Assembly: GCA_964510225.1 (NCBI GenBank)
Contig: CAZEAN010000008.1
Location: 18,155-82,154, forward strand
Source of the DNA: CAZEAN01 sp964510225
GTDB lineage: Bacteria > Planctomycetota > Planctomycetia > Isosphaerales > Isosphaeraceae
Length of the DNA: 64,000 nt
Direction of reading: 5' to 3'
Shown here: piece by piece, positions 1 through 8,184 of the stretch
Numbering within the stretch: the first letter of the stretch is position 1
Layout of the letters: each line of letters begins with the position of its first letter
Made by a program: the position numbers and the translations under genes
The notes under the pieces: generated by a model
Database searches by the model: none
The model's input: the letters and a program-made list of their open reading frames with translations, nothing else
What the model was told of the DNA's origin: nothing

Positions 1-1112
1 GAGGCAAAGCCGCCGCCGTAACCGTTTTCAGAATTGATGGTTGTGGAAGAAGCACGATAGCCCGTCGTCTCCACGGGAGTCGCTGCAAAATCAGCTGTTC
101 CCTTCAGCGAGTCGATCCAATTCCAGAGGGTCCGGTATTCGATCGAGTTCGGATCGGGAATGATTGGAACCTGCTCCGGACCATGCGGTAATGCCGCGTT
201 GATCAAGAGGAGACTGTACGACGGTTGCTCTCGATTGATGAGCGCGAGTGTGGTCTGTAGATTCGTCTTGACCAACAGGGGATTGGTCAGGTCGCGTGGG
301 ACTCGGGCTCGGATCAGTCTGAAGTTGCTGTCTCGCTCTTCGTGATGACAGGAAGCACAACGCGATTGCAGGATAGGATGAATCACATTTGCATATTCTT
401 GAAATCGCCGAACCGCGGTCGCCTCTGGTAAGTCGTAGATCGTTGGGGTTCCGATCCCTCGCCTGTTTCGCCGGATTCGCGCGATCACCGAATCATCAAG
501 CTCTCGGAGACCCTGTTCTGCGCTGAGATCCGTCGTTCGACCACGCGTCGCCGAGGTCTGGACAAGTCCTGGATCGCGTTTGGACTCCGCAAGTTTCGCA
601 GTCGACTTCAGAGATTGCTTCATCGCGAGCGCCTCAGCATCGTTCGGACGCCAGGCGAGGACTTGAGTGAGTTGCGCAGCAGCTTGCTCAGGTAGTCCAT
701 TGGAGAGACACCAACGGGCGAGCTTCATCTGCTCATCAGGATCGCGATCGGGGAGTCGTTCTCTCTGGTGCTCGTACGCCTCAAGTTTGGACTCGAATTG
801 ACCAACGACCTTGGCTCTTGGAATCCGGATCGCTCCAGCTCGGAGTTCCAACACAAAGTCGGGGCCGTCTTCGACCACCGGGCCTCGATGAGTCCGGAGT
901 CGACCATCAACCATCAGGAGATAGGTGGTCGATTGGGCGTCAGTCGACGCTTCGTTAACCTGATGCGCCGAGGCTCCGAGAGCTGAAGCCCGCGCGGGAT
1001 CGACCGAACAGACAAGCGCCGGGATCAAGAGCGGGGCTGGTTCTACCCCGAACTCGATGAGGGCGTTTGACAAGGTTAGGCCGACGACCAGAGAGTGGTA
1101 GATAGTAGACAT
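1..1112 (-). CDS. Planctomycete secreted protein with c-type heme motif, 3'-truncated by window edge
   Basis: Reading the minus strand from the ATG at 1112 gives one uninterrupted frame of 370 codons that runs off the left edge without a stop, so the C-terminus is missing. The first ~35 residues (MSTIYHSLVVGLTLSNALI...) look like a weak signal peptide. The middle holds a TPR-like helical stretch (CLSNGLPEQAAAQLTQVLAW). Around residue 246 there is RCASCHHEE, a CxxCH heme-attachment motif, followed by a segment ending ...EYRTLWNWIDSLKG, the form seen in planctomycete cytochrome-like domains (PSCyt type). The likely role is a periplasmic, possibly heme-binding, protein; substrate unknown. A TTGACA-like hexamer lies on the minus strand at 1149-1144, but its spacing to a -10 is poor. 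Confidence 0.6.
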   Translation of the reverse strand, partial: MSTIYHSLVVGLTLSNALIEFGVEPAPLLIPALVCSVDPARASALGASAHQVNEASTDAQSTTYLLMVDGRLRTHRGPVVEDGPDFVLELRAGAIRIPRAKVVGQFESKLEAYEHQRERLPDRDPDEQMKLARWCLSNGLPEQAAAQLTQVLAWRPNDAEALAMKQSLKSTAKLAESKRDPGLVQTSATRGRTTDLSAEQGLRELDDSVIARIRRNRRGIGTPTIYDLPEATAVRRFQEYANVIHPILQSRCASCHHEERDSNFRLIRARVPRDLTNPLLVKTNLQTTLALINREQPSYSLLLINAALPHGPEQVPIIPDPNSIEYRTLWNWIDSLKGTADFAATPVETTGYRASSTTINSENGYGGGFA

Positions 1113-1227
1113 AGTGGCGGGACGCTAATACTGCCCCTATGTTCTGTCAAGACAAGTTCGGAGATTTTCGTCGATACCCCTGGTTGTATCATCGGGGGGA
1201 AAGATCGCTCAACAGAGGAGACGCGCG

Positions 1228-1527
1228 ATGGCTGATGAGGGTGATCCTGATGATCCAAACAATCTGGTCCGTGAATTGAGGGGCGAGACGGTGGTGGTCG
1301 ATCTTACAGCTCCCTATGTTTGCATCGGGACTCTTAGCCTGGTGGGATCGAGCTTCTTCGAACTCCGTGACGCCGACCTCCATGACTTCCGAGACGGTCG
1401 GACAACGCGGGAGATCTATGTGTATGACGCCGCTCGACTCGGGGTCCGCAGGAACCGCTCCCGCGTCCTGATCCGCGCTGCCGAAGTCGTTGCCATCACT
1501 CGACTCGACGAAATCCTCGAGGATTGA
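1228..1527 (+). CDS. Small conserved hypothetical protein, Sm-like beta-barrel pattern
   Basis: 99 residues beginning MADEGDPDDPNN. The body alternates short hydrophobic strands with turns: VVVDLTAPYVCIGTL, SFFELRDADLHDF, TREIYVYDAARLGV and RSRVLIRAAEVVAITRLDEI. This is the strand order expected of a small Sm/LSm-like barrel, in which the reading of a 'location/identity' strand followed by an Arg-rich loop fits RNA or protein binding. No signal peptide or membrane segment is seen, so it is likely cytoplasmic. The frame begins 20-30 bases after an AGAGGAG-like site (1215-1221), a good ribosome binding site. The gene stands alone, divergent from the heme-motif gene. Fold assignment is inference; function unknown. 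Confidence 0.6.
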   Translation: MADEGDPDDPNNLVRELRGETVVVDLTAPYVCIGTLSLVGSSFFELRDADLHDFRDGRTTREIYVYDAARLGVRRNRSRVLIRAAEVVAITRLDEILED

Positions 1528-1587
1528 ATCCGAACGGTTCCACGCAAGTGTCCGATCCACCTCACGTCTCAAGTTCGGTGGATTGAT

Positions 1588-1615
1588 CAGAAGAGTCTAC
1601 GTACGTGATCTTCTG
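1588..1615. other. Inverted repeat downstream of the small hypothetical gene
   Basis: CAGAAGA (1588-1594) and TCTTCTG (1609-1615) form a 7-bp stem with a 14-base loop that contains TACGTA. It lies 60 bases after the stop at 1527 and 40 bases before the next start at 1657. There is no T-run after it, so it could be a weak terminator, a leader hairpin of the DUF1353 gene, or chance. Confidence 0.25.
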
Positions 1616-1656
1616 CAGACAGAGCATGGGTCAAACCTAATAACTAGGCAAACATC

Positions 1657-2313
1657 ATGAAGCGAGCACGCCTTTTAAATTCAGTAGCTCTTGTGGCTGT
1701 TGTCATATTGACAGTTGGTTGCCACGAACGAAGAGATCCACCTTCGGAGAATGGGAAGTTCGTGGGTCAAGTCGTGACAAAGTGGCTCGACGACGGCCGG
1801 AGAATGCAACTTCAGGAGGACTTTGGCTATCTCGACGTCAGCGAGAAGCTCTGGATCGCGCCCTCGGGCTCCGTAGTAGATGGCGCTTCGATCCCTCAGC
1901 CCTTTTGGTCAATCATCGGTGGTCCCTTCGAAGGGAAATACCGGAACGCTTCGATCATTCACGATGTCGGTTGTGACCAGAAGAAAGAGCCTTGGGAGGA
2001 TGTCCATCGAGTCTTTTTCGAAGCCTCTCTGAGTAGTGGTGTTGAGACGTCTAAGGCGAAGTTGATGTATGCCGCGGTCTACCACTTTGGACCGCGCTGG
2101 GAAATAGAAACAGAGTATGTCACAGAAATTGTGATCTTGGATAGCGGCGAGCAGGAAACTCGTCAGCGCGGCGTCATGGTGCCTCGAGTGATTGAATCGA
2201 ACCCACTTCCAGATCAAGAGAGTGTCAACCAGTTGATCGAGTATTTTGAGCGTCGTGATCCCAGTCTTGAGGAGATCAAAACGCTCGATCTCTCAAACTT
2301 TGGAGTTGAATAG
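1657..2313 (+). CDS. DUF1353 family exported protein (possible lipoprotein)
   Basis: 218 residues. The N-terminus (MKRARLLNSVALVAVVILTVGCHER) is a signal sequence followed by a cysteine at position 22. The residues before it (L-T-V-G) are only a loose lipobox, so lipid attachment is possible, not certain. The central part has the DUF1353 hallmarks in order: VVDGASIPQPFWSIIGG, a GKYRNASIIHDVGCD block with the conserved His-Asp, a WEDVHRVFFEAS helix and MYAAVYHFGPRW. DUF1353 is best known from phage and prophage proteins and has no settled biochemical role. No other phage gene is nearby, so this copy looks like a domesticated chromosomal version. The last ~70 residues are an extension of unknown fold. 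Confidence 0.7.
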   Translation: MKRARLLNSVALVAVVILTVGCHERRDPPSENGKFVGQVVTKWLDDGRRMQLQEDFGYLDVSEKLWIAPSGSVVDGASIPQPFWSIIGGPFEGKYRNASIIHDVGCDQKKEPWEDVHRVFFEASLSSGVETSKAKLMYAAVYHFGPRWEIETEYVTEIVILDSGEQETRQRGVMVPRVIESNPLPDQESVNQLIEYFERRDPSLEEIKTLDLSNFGVE

Positions 2314-2366
2314 GTGTTTGGCGTTATTGGCTGAATGTAGGCAGAGCGATCCGGCAGTGTCTTGCT

Positions 2367-2864
2367 TTAGGTGGATCGCGCTGCCTCCTCTGGTCTGTCG
2401 ACTTTGGAAACCGTCGTCGAGATTGTGGCGATCTGGAACGACCCCGCCATCAGGAGGAGATTGGCAACCCACTGGACAGTGCTTGTGATCAAGTAAGCTC
2501 GATGCCACGGATAAAATCCAGTCAGCCCGATCTCATCAAGGTGGTGATCCATCTGCCAGTGTAGGATCGCTAAGATGAGTAGCGTCGTGACACTAACGAT
2601 CCAGCCAAACCAGAACGATCGCAGCCACCAACGCGTCCGAGTCGTCGGAAGCCAGGGGGCGGAGATCAAACTCAGGATCAATGCAACCAGCCCAATGAGG
2701 TTTAGCCAATTTGTGACTCGTCGCGTGACCGCGGAACCCATGATGCTATCGAACTCATCGTGTAAGATTGGTACAACGACAGATGCATAGTGGGTAAAGC
2801 CACCGACCCAGATCGCCATGGCGACCAGTGATCCAAATTGAATGATGCGACCGATCTTCGTCAT
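2367..2864 (-). CDS. Four-helix membrane protein of unknown function
   Basis: 165 residues with four clear hydrophobic segments: near residues 9-30 (FGSLVAMAIWVGGFTHYASVV), 52-70 (LNLIGLVALILSLISAP), 83-102 (SFWFGWIVSVTTLLILAIL) and 125-146 (VQWVANLLLMAGSF). The pattern resembles small four-helix families such as DUF4149/DUF1772, but no specific motif settles this. A WHxQMDHHLDE stretch between helices 3 and 4 is rich in His and acidic residues and could bind metal or face the periplasm. It is convergent with the DUF1353 gene (53-base gap) and divergent from cysE. Confidence 0.55.
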   Translation of the reverse strand: MTKIGRIIQFGSLVAMAIWVGGFTHYASVVVPILHDEFDSIMGSAVTRRVTNWLNLIGLVALILSLISAPWLPTTRTRWWLRSFWFGWIVSVTTLLILAILHWQMDHHLDEIGLTGFYPWHRAYLITSTVQWVANLLLMAGSFQIATISTTVSKVDRPEEAARST

Positions 2865-2967
2865 GGTTCCATTTGACCAATCTCGTTGATTATTTGATCG
2901 ACTCCGTGCAATCGAGGCCGATCAAGGAATTCCCAGCTTCAACAAGGCAATCTCTGGGCGGAGAGTC

Positions 2968-3930
2968 ATGAGTCAAGCGAAGTCCTCGAAAGACCGCCTC
3001 CCCGGCCTCACCCAGTCGATCATCGAGACCTACGAGGAATGCGGTGGAATCAATCACCTCGGGCATTCGCCGCTCCCGAGTTACCGTGAGATCGTCGACA
3101 TCTTGATCGATTTTCAGGAGATTCTCTTCCCTGGTTTTGGTCGTCGACAAAATCTCTCGCTCCGTAATGTCGTGTATCACGTCGGCGATCTCATCGATTC
3201 GCTTCATGATCGCCTGATTGTCCAAATTGCCCGGGCACTTCGTCGACACGATTGTAACGGCAATGAACTCGCATTGACTTACGAGAATCGTGCAACCGAA
3301 ATCACGATGGCGATTCTGGAGGACATCCCGAACCTCCGAGATTGGTTGGCTGATGATGTCCGGGCGGCTTATGATGGTGACCCCGCCGCAAAAGCGTTTG
3401 ATGAAATCATCTTCTGCTATCCTGGCGTGAAGGCGGTGACAATTCACCGGCTCGCCCACTGCTTCCGTAATTTCGGCGTTCCACTCATTCCTCGGATGAT
3501 GTCTGAATATGCTCACGCCAAGACGGGGATTGACATCCACCCCGGCGCGACCATCGGTAGACGGTTTTTCATCGATCACGGGACTGGGGTCGTCATTGGA
3601 GAGACGACTGAAATTGGTGATAACGTCAAACTCTATCAAGGGGTGACTCTCGGTGCCCTCAGTTTTCCGAAAGACGAAAACGGCGCTATTGTCCGTGACC
3701 TCAAGCGACATCCGACGATCGAGCATGACGTGGTGATCTATGCGAATGCGACGATCCTGGGCGGCGAGACCCTAATCGGCCATCATTCCGTCATCGGCTC
3801 CTCGGTCTGGATTACGAAGAGCGTCGAACCTCGGACCACGGTCACAATCGAGAGCCCGAAGCTTCGATACCGCAACCCCACGGTCCCGGCGAACGCGGGG
3901 CCCCCTTCTGCTAGCTCTTCCGCGCAATGA
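2968..3930 (+). CDS. cysE: Serine O-acetyltransferase
   Basis: 320 residues. Transfers acetyl from acetyl-CoA to L-serine, the first step of cysteine synthesis; cytoplasmic. The N-terminal ~170 residues are the helical SAT domain. The C-terminal part is a left-handed beta-helix built on hexapeptide repeats, including TGIDIHPGATIG, FIDHGTGVVIGETTEIGD and VKLYQGVTLGA. The Asp-His pairs in DIHPG and IDHGTG match the catalytic region of the family. The length is greater than E. coli CysE (273) and fits the longer form with an extended N-terminal domain. The tail ends in a short Pro/Ser/Ala-rich stretch. The last 20 bases overlap the end of the convergent methyltransferase gene. No cysteine synthase gene is in the window. 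Confidence 0.92.
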   Translation: MSQAKSSKDRLPGLTQSIIETYEECGGINHLGHSPLPSYREIVDILIDFQEILFPGFGRRQNLSLRNVVYHVGDLIDSLHDRLIVQIARALRRHDCNGNELALTYENRATEITMAILEDIPNLRDWLADDVRAAYDGDPAAKAFDEIIFCYPGVKAVTIHRLAHCFRNFGVPLIPRMMSEYAHAKTGIDIHPGATIGRRFFIDHGTGVVIGETTEIGDNVKLYQGVTLGALSFPKDENGAIVRDLKRHPTIEHDVVIYANATILGGETLIGHHSVIGSSVWITKSVEPRTTVTIESPKLRYRNPTVPANAGPPSASSSAQ

Positions 3931-4684
3931 CAATCCAGCCACCGGCCCTCAACTGGTGGAGGAACCAAGGTCTCGTCAGAGGTCTCGCTGTAACCTCATG
4001 GACTGGATACAGCTCCTCAATCTCGAAACCTGCCGTACGTAGGTCACGTTTCAATTCATTCCATCGATACAGGTGGATTCTAATTTGAGGTAGGCCTCGG
4101 TATGTCATCAAGCGATCACCGAGCGGCTTTCCGGTGACCAGACGGCCAAGCTCCTCAAAAAGCCACGTTCGGCCTCCTGAATCCCGAAGATTCAGCCAAT
4201 AGTTGTGCACATGGACCGCGAACCGGCCCCCAGGTCGAAGGATTCGTGACGCTTCTTGCAGGGCCGCCACTCGCCAACGACGGTCGTGGATCATCCCGAG
4301 GGTGCTGTACATCATCACCGCGAGATTGAAATGACCATCAGGAAGACCGTCAAGCCGACAGAGATTCGTCCGGATTGGGTGAATCCGGTGTCGGACGGCC
4401 TCATGATCTCGCGAGATTGCGCTCAACATCGCTAAAGAGAGGTCGACGGCAACGACATGGAACCCACGAATCGCGAAACTGAACGCAAGTCGGCCGGCCC
4501 CAGCTCCGAGATCGACCATCCAACCAGGTTGGTTAAAGCGACTCCGCAGAAGGGCTTCATCCGTAATCGTTAAGGGATCTCCCTGGAGGAAACTTGATTC
4601 TTCCTCGGCGAGCCGACTTGATTCAAGATATTCCCATAAATTGGAGTCAACTCCGAGTGGGAGTGACCACTCAGGAGGTTTCAT
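3911..4684 (-). CDS. Class I SAM-dependent methyltransferase
   Basis: 257 residues from the ATG at 4684 (MKPPEWSLPLGVD). The start was chosen because this ATG overlaps the amylase stop as ATGA, a translational coupling signal; a longer in-frame start at 4765 would lie inside the amylase gene. Motif I is WMVDLGAGAGRLAFSFA, the SAM-binding glycine loop, followed by VVAVDLSLAMLSAI with the acidic residue that contacts the ribose. HFNLAVMMYSTLGMI and ASRILRPGGRFAVHVHN are motifs II/III of the Methyltransf_11/25 group. The substrate cannot be read. Its coupling to a cytoplasmic GH13 enzyme suggests a saccharide or small-molecule acceptor, which is inference. It ends 20 bases inside cysE on the other strand. 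Confidence 0.82.
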   Translation of the reverse strand: MKPPEWSLPLGVDSNLWEYLESSRLAEEESSFLQGDPLTITDEALLRSRFNQPGWMVDLGAGAGRLAFSFAIRGFHVVAVDLSLAMLSAISRDHEAVRHRIHPIRTNLCRLDGLPDGHFNLAVMMYSTLGMIHDRRWRVAALQEASRILRPGGRFAVHVHNYWLNLRDSGGRTWLFEELGRLVTGKPLGDRLMTYRGLPQIRIHLYRWNELKRDLRTAGFEIEELYPVHEVTARPLTRPWFLHQLRAGGWIVIARKS

Positions 4685-6150
4685 AATCCCTTGGTGCCGA
4701 TCAAGACACGTCCAGTTCTCGAAGTCATTTGGACCGAACGTAAGGCGCCGTGGGCCACGTTCCAACTCTCTGTTGAGAGATAATCCGTCAAAATCGTTCC
4801 TTCGTTGGCGACGTTTTCCGGGATTTCGAGGTCGAGGGTGGTCGCTGATTCTCCGACGTTGAGGATGATGACGGCGGACTCATGGTCATCGACACGTGCA
4901 AATGAAAAGCAATCACCTCGAGCATCGATTACTTGGTAGCGACCACGACGGAAAACTCTTCGATCGCGTCTGAGGTGGATCACCTTCCTGAAAAAGGCGA
5001 GTAGATCTTGATTCCAGGTGGCTTGATCCCACGAGAAAGCGCCACGGCACTCGGGATCATGCCCGCCGAGCATCCCGATTTCATCACCGTAATAAATACA
5101 AGGCGCACCGGGGTAAGTCATCTGAAAGAGAGTCGCCAACTTCAACGCATCGAGGTCATCGTCGGCAAGCGTTCCGAAGCGTGCCATGTCGTGGCTGCCA
5201 ATCAAGTTCAACATCACAGCCGTCACATTCGGATGATAGATCCCTTGAAGTGCTTCAATATTCTGGGCAAATTGGCTGGCGTCGACTCGTTGCGGCGACC
5301 GCAGTGGATCGGGTGCAAGATTTGTCCGATCCCGCTTTTCAGAGATGAAAAAGGCAAGACATGATCGCGTGAAAATATAGTTCATCACTGCATCGAACAT
5401 GTCACCTTGGAGCCAACGACTTCCATCCTCCCAGATCTCCCCGACGATGTAGGATTCGGGGTTCCCCTCTTTGACCCGAGTCCGGAACTCACGCCAGAAG
5501 TCCAGATCATCGATTTCACTCGGGACATCAAGACGCCAACCGTCAATTCCGAAATCGATCCAGCGTCGCGCAACCCGGAAAATGAACTCTCGGACGGCCG
5601 GGGTTTCGGTCCGGAACTTCGGTAAGGCATGGAGATTCCACCAAGCCGCGTAGTTGGGACGCTTCTTCTCGTCATATGCATTGACAGGGAAATCAAAGAT
5701 CGAAAACCAATCGACATAGGCCGACTCGCGACCGTTTTCAAGGATATCATTAAACTGGAAAAACCCTCGACTCGCATGGTTGAAGACGCCGTCGAGGACG
5801 ATTCGGATCCCACGGTCATGAGCCTTGTCGATCAATTCACGGAGGGCCTCATTGCCGCCGAGCATCGGATCAACCTGTTCATAATCGTGCGTGTGATAGC
5901 GATGGTTCGAGGCTGATTGGAAGACCGGTGTGAAGTAAATCGCGTTGATACCGAGGTCATTGAGATAATCGAGTCGTTCGGAGACGCCGAGGAGGTCGCC
6001 ACCCTGGTATCCATGTGGAGTCGGAGGGGCTCCCCACGGTTGCAGGTGACCTGCTTTCGTGACCCGCGTCGACTGTGCAAATCGGTCGGGAAAGATCTGA
6101 TAAAAGATCGCGTCTCGGACCCAGTCCGGTGTCTCTGGGGCGGTCGTCAT
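4681..6150 (-). CDS. GH13 alpha-amylase family enzyme (maltogenic/neopullulanase-like)
   Basis: 489 residues, no signal peptide, so likely cytoplasmic. Hydrolyses or transfers alpha-glucosidic bonds of glycogen- or maltodextrin-type sugars. All conserved GH13 regions are present: region I DGVFNH (119-124), region II GWRLDVPSEID with nucleophile Asp208, region III VGEIWEDG with acid/base Glu238, and region IV IGSHDMARF with Asp321. AIFYQIFPDRFA at the N-terminus is typical of the neopullulanase/cyclomaltodextrinase group, but the extra N-terminal domain of those enzymes is absent. A C-terminal all-beta domain begins near residue 410. It is the first gene of a two-gene unit with the methyltransferase (ATGA overlap). 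Exact specificity is uncertain. Confidence 0.9.
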   Translation of the reverse strand: MTTAPETPDWVRDAIFYQIFPDRFAQSTRVTKAGHLQPWGAPPTPHGYQGGDLLGVSERLDYLNDLGINAIYFTPVFQSASNHRYHTHDYEQVDPMLGGNEALRELIDKAHDRGIRIVLDGVFNHASRGFFQFNDILENGRESAYVDWFSIFDFPVNAYDEKKRPNYAAWWNLHALPKFRTETPAVREFIFRVARRWIDFGIDGWRLDVPSEIDDLDFWREFRTRVKEGNPESYIVGEIWEDGSRWLQGDMFDAVMNYIFTRSCLAFFISEKRDRTNLAPDPLRSPQRVDASQFAQNIEALQGIYHPNVTAVMLNLIGSHDMARFGTLADDDLDALKLATLFQMTYPGAPCIYYGDEIGMLGGHDPECRGAFSWDQATWNQDLLAFFRKVIHLRRDRRVFRRGRYQVIDARGDCFSFARVDDHESAVIILNVGESATTLDLEIPENVANEGTILTDYLSTESWNVAHGALRSVQMTSRTGRVLIGTKGL

Positions 6151-6265
6151 TCGTCTTACCTCAATCGGTCGCCACTATGGATCACTTCGTTCGGAGTCCA
6201 CGCTCGCAGGAGCATAGGCGACAGATCGCTCAGCGTCTAGGATTCGGACTCACGATCATCCTTAA

Positions 6266-7885
6266 TTATCGAATCACATCTTCAATTAATTGGGTCTTTG
6301 AGGCGAGAACGCGGGGCCGGAGCCGGAAGACTGCTTGGCTCCCATTGGACCACGATTGAACTCGGTCAGCTCCAAAACGTTCGACCATCCCCTCTTCAAT
6401 CTGTCCCCCGCCACGATCAGCCGGGCTCCCCGGTTCAGTCACGGCAAAGGCTCCTTGGCTAATTGCGTCGAGCATCCGAATCCGTCGATCCTCGACCTCC
6501 GTTCCATCGGGTGTTTGGCGCATCTGCCAGACCTGAAAGAGCGTGAAGTACGGCACAATCTCAACTGGATCATCCGCGAGTAAGTACTCGTACTGCAAAC
6601 CGTTCAAATAAAGATCCTGAGTCACCAAGAGGTTCCGAAGACTGGAGTCAGCCTTTGAAAGTTCGCCTCGAATGATTGACGCAGCTTCAGCATGGGGTGC
6701 CTTGGTTTGAAAGTTGCAAAGACGCGTCCAATCGTTACCAATGTAGGGACGGATGGCATGATCAAACGTGATTAAGAGCAATATCCCCCCGAAACCCGTC
6801 GTCATCACTGTGCTCGCCAAGCGGATTGACGGTTGCTTCCAACAAATCGGCTTGATTGGAACGATCCCAGAGATGAGCAACGTGACACTGAGCACAGTCG
6901 GCACAATTAAAACCGCACCATAGCGATTCGCCTCGCCATCGAGTACCAGGGCTCCCGATGCGAGATGAAAGCAGCTCAAGCAACTGAGGAATCCCAAGAC
7001 GATCGCGAGCCGAGTCCACTGTCGTTGCGCCGAGAGACCGACGAGCCCCGCGACAAGAAGCGATGTTGCGAGGATCCGGAAAACCACAACGTACCTCGCT
7101 AGGGCATCAGGTTTTAGCAACGTGGGGAAGAGAGTCAAGAAACGTCCAAAACCGTCGACAAATAAGAGCCAATCACGCGGTTCTTCACTGCGTTGGGCGA
7201 CGTTGGGATTAGAGAACATCAAGATCGAGAACGGACCAACGACTACGAAGGTTCCGATAAAAGTACTTATGAGTAGTCGTCGCCGCTGTGTTGGATTCTC
7301 GACCCATTGCTTTGTGAAATAAACAGGTAAGAGAAATGGTACCAGGAAAATGTTTGTGGGATGAACGACGAGCGCGAAGCTAATCCAGAGCCAGAACCTG
7401 ATCCCCTTCCCACTCCAGGCGAACCAGGCAGCGATAACACCAACCAGCGGTGTCTGGCTAAACTCGCAACCAATCCTTGAAAAGAGCACCGAAGGTGGTA
7501 ACGCGACAAGGATCACCGCTCCGAGTCGTGCTAATGATTGCCCACCGATCGCTCGGACGAGGAAATACAACCCCACGACGCTACCCAGACCGCCCAGCAC
7601 CGCTGGCAATCGCGAGGCCAGAACAGTTGGACCGACGGAGGCAAGGATTGGGAGTTGGGTCAAGACGAAGAGAGGACTGAGAAAGTTCCCCGACGTTGTC
7701 CTAGCGTCAAACGACTCGAAGTTTAAGATTCGCGACGACTGTAAGCCGTAGAACGCTTCATCGCAATTGAACCATGGAATTGTGCTGAGCTCGAAGGTCC
7801 TCAACCAGCAAGCCGCCAGAATGATGACCGCAAAGGAGAAAAACTCAAATCCTCTGAGGAGCCAGTTAGCCCAACGATTCATCAA
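6266..7885 (-). CDS. GT39/ArnT-like polytopic glycosyltransferase
   Basis: 539 residues with about ten hydrophobic segments in the N-terminal 380 residues and a soluble C-terminal part. The first outer loop carries WFNCDEAFYGLQS, equivalent to the acidic motif of the GT39/GT83 (Pmt/ArnT) fold, where the Asp/Glu pair is catalytic. Such enzymes move a sugar from a polyprenyl-phosphate donor to lipid or protein on the outer face of the inner membrane. Donor and acceptor are unknown here. It is a single-gene unit: upstream is a repeat-containing gap, downstream the amylase start lies 115 bases away on the same strand. Confidence 0.78.
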   Translation of the reverse strand: MMNRWANWLLRGFEFFSFAVIILAACWLRTFELSTIPWFNCDEAFYGLQSSRILNFESFDARTTSGNFLSPLFVLTQLPILASVGPTVLASRLPAVLGGLGSVVGLYFLVRAIGGQSLARLGAVILVALPPSVLFSRIGCEFSQTPLVGVIAAWFAWSGKGIRFWLWISFALVVHPTNIFLVPFLLPVYFTKQWVENPTQRRRLLISTFIGTFVVVGPFSILMFSNPNVAQRSEEPRDWLLFVDGFGRFLTLFPTLLKPDALARYVVVFRILATSLLVAGLVGLSAQRQWTRLAIVLGFLSCLSCFHLASGALVLDGEANRYGAVLIVPTVLSVTLLISGIVPIKPICWKQPSIRLASTVMTTGFGGILLLITFDHAIRPYIGNDWTRLCNFQTKAPHAEAASIIRGELSKADSSLRNLLVTQDLYLNGLQYEYLLADDPVEIVPYFTLFQVWQMRQTPDGTEVEDRRIRMLDAISQGAFAVTEPGSPADRGGGQIEEGMVERFGADRVQSWSNGSQAVFRLRPRVLASKTQLIEDVIR

Positions 7886-7923
7886 TTCATTCCTTGAGCG
7901 GCCGGTCCGTTGACTCTACGCCA

Positions 7924-7963
7924 CAACGCTCACGTCCATGCAGAGCTATGGACGTGATCGTTG
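7924..7963. terminator. Strong hairpin between the SDR and GT39-like genes
   Basis: The outer arms CAACG (7924-7928) and CGTTG (7959-7963) and the inner arms TCACGTCCAT (7930-7939) and ATGGACGTGA (7948-7957) pair as 5 + 10 bp with one mismatch and an 8-base loop. Reading minus, it lies about 220 bases after the SDR stop and 38 bases before the GT39-like start. No U-tract follows on either strand, so it may be a Rho-dependent or RNA-stability element instead of a classic intrinsic terminator. Confidence 0.4.
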
Positions 7964-8027
7964 AGGACGTTATCACAACAACTATTCGTTGCCCAGTCCG
8001 ACCTTAAGAACTGCTTCCAATGGGTCA

Positions 8028-8130
8028 GGTGGGGCGAACGACACAGGTCTACAACCATCGGCATCTAAAATGTGGGGAAAACGACCCACACTACGTCGTC
8101 ATCCGCGTTGTAGGGTGGGGCGAACGACAC
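8028..8130 (+). repeat. Short interspersed repeat, two exact 17-base copies plus a diverged copy
   Basis: GGTGGGGCGAACGACAC occurs at 8028-8044 and again at 8114-8130. Between them, 8071-8090 reads as a related TGTGGGG...CGACCCACA unit with TGTGGG/CCCACA arms. Just after the second copy there is a complementary-looking CCCAACCCAC at about 8154-8163. The layout resembles the GTAGGGTGGG...CCCACC dispersed repeats common between genes in planctomycetes and some cyanobacteria; that link is from memory. Confidence 0.55.
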
Positions 8131-8184
8131 TCCTTCTTGGTGGATCAACAGAACCCAACCCACTTCTTGTTAATCACTTGGCCC

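Larger units (their letters stand above)
7886..8184. other. 299-base intergenic region with hairpin and repeat copies
   Basis: No gene is supported here. The region holds a strong interrupted hairpin (7924-7963) and two exact copies of a 17-base repeat (8028-8044 and 8114-8130), listed separately. One 81-codon open frame at 7989-8234 has no family features and reads through the repeats. Confidence 0.6.

Noticed and set aside
2890..3726. 278-codon minus open frame opposite cysE
   Set aside because: Fully antisense to a clear cysE and without family features; a by-product of third-position composition.
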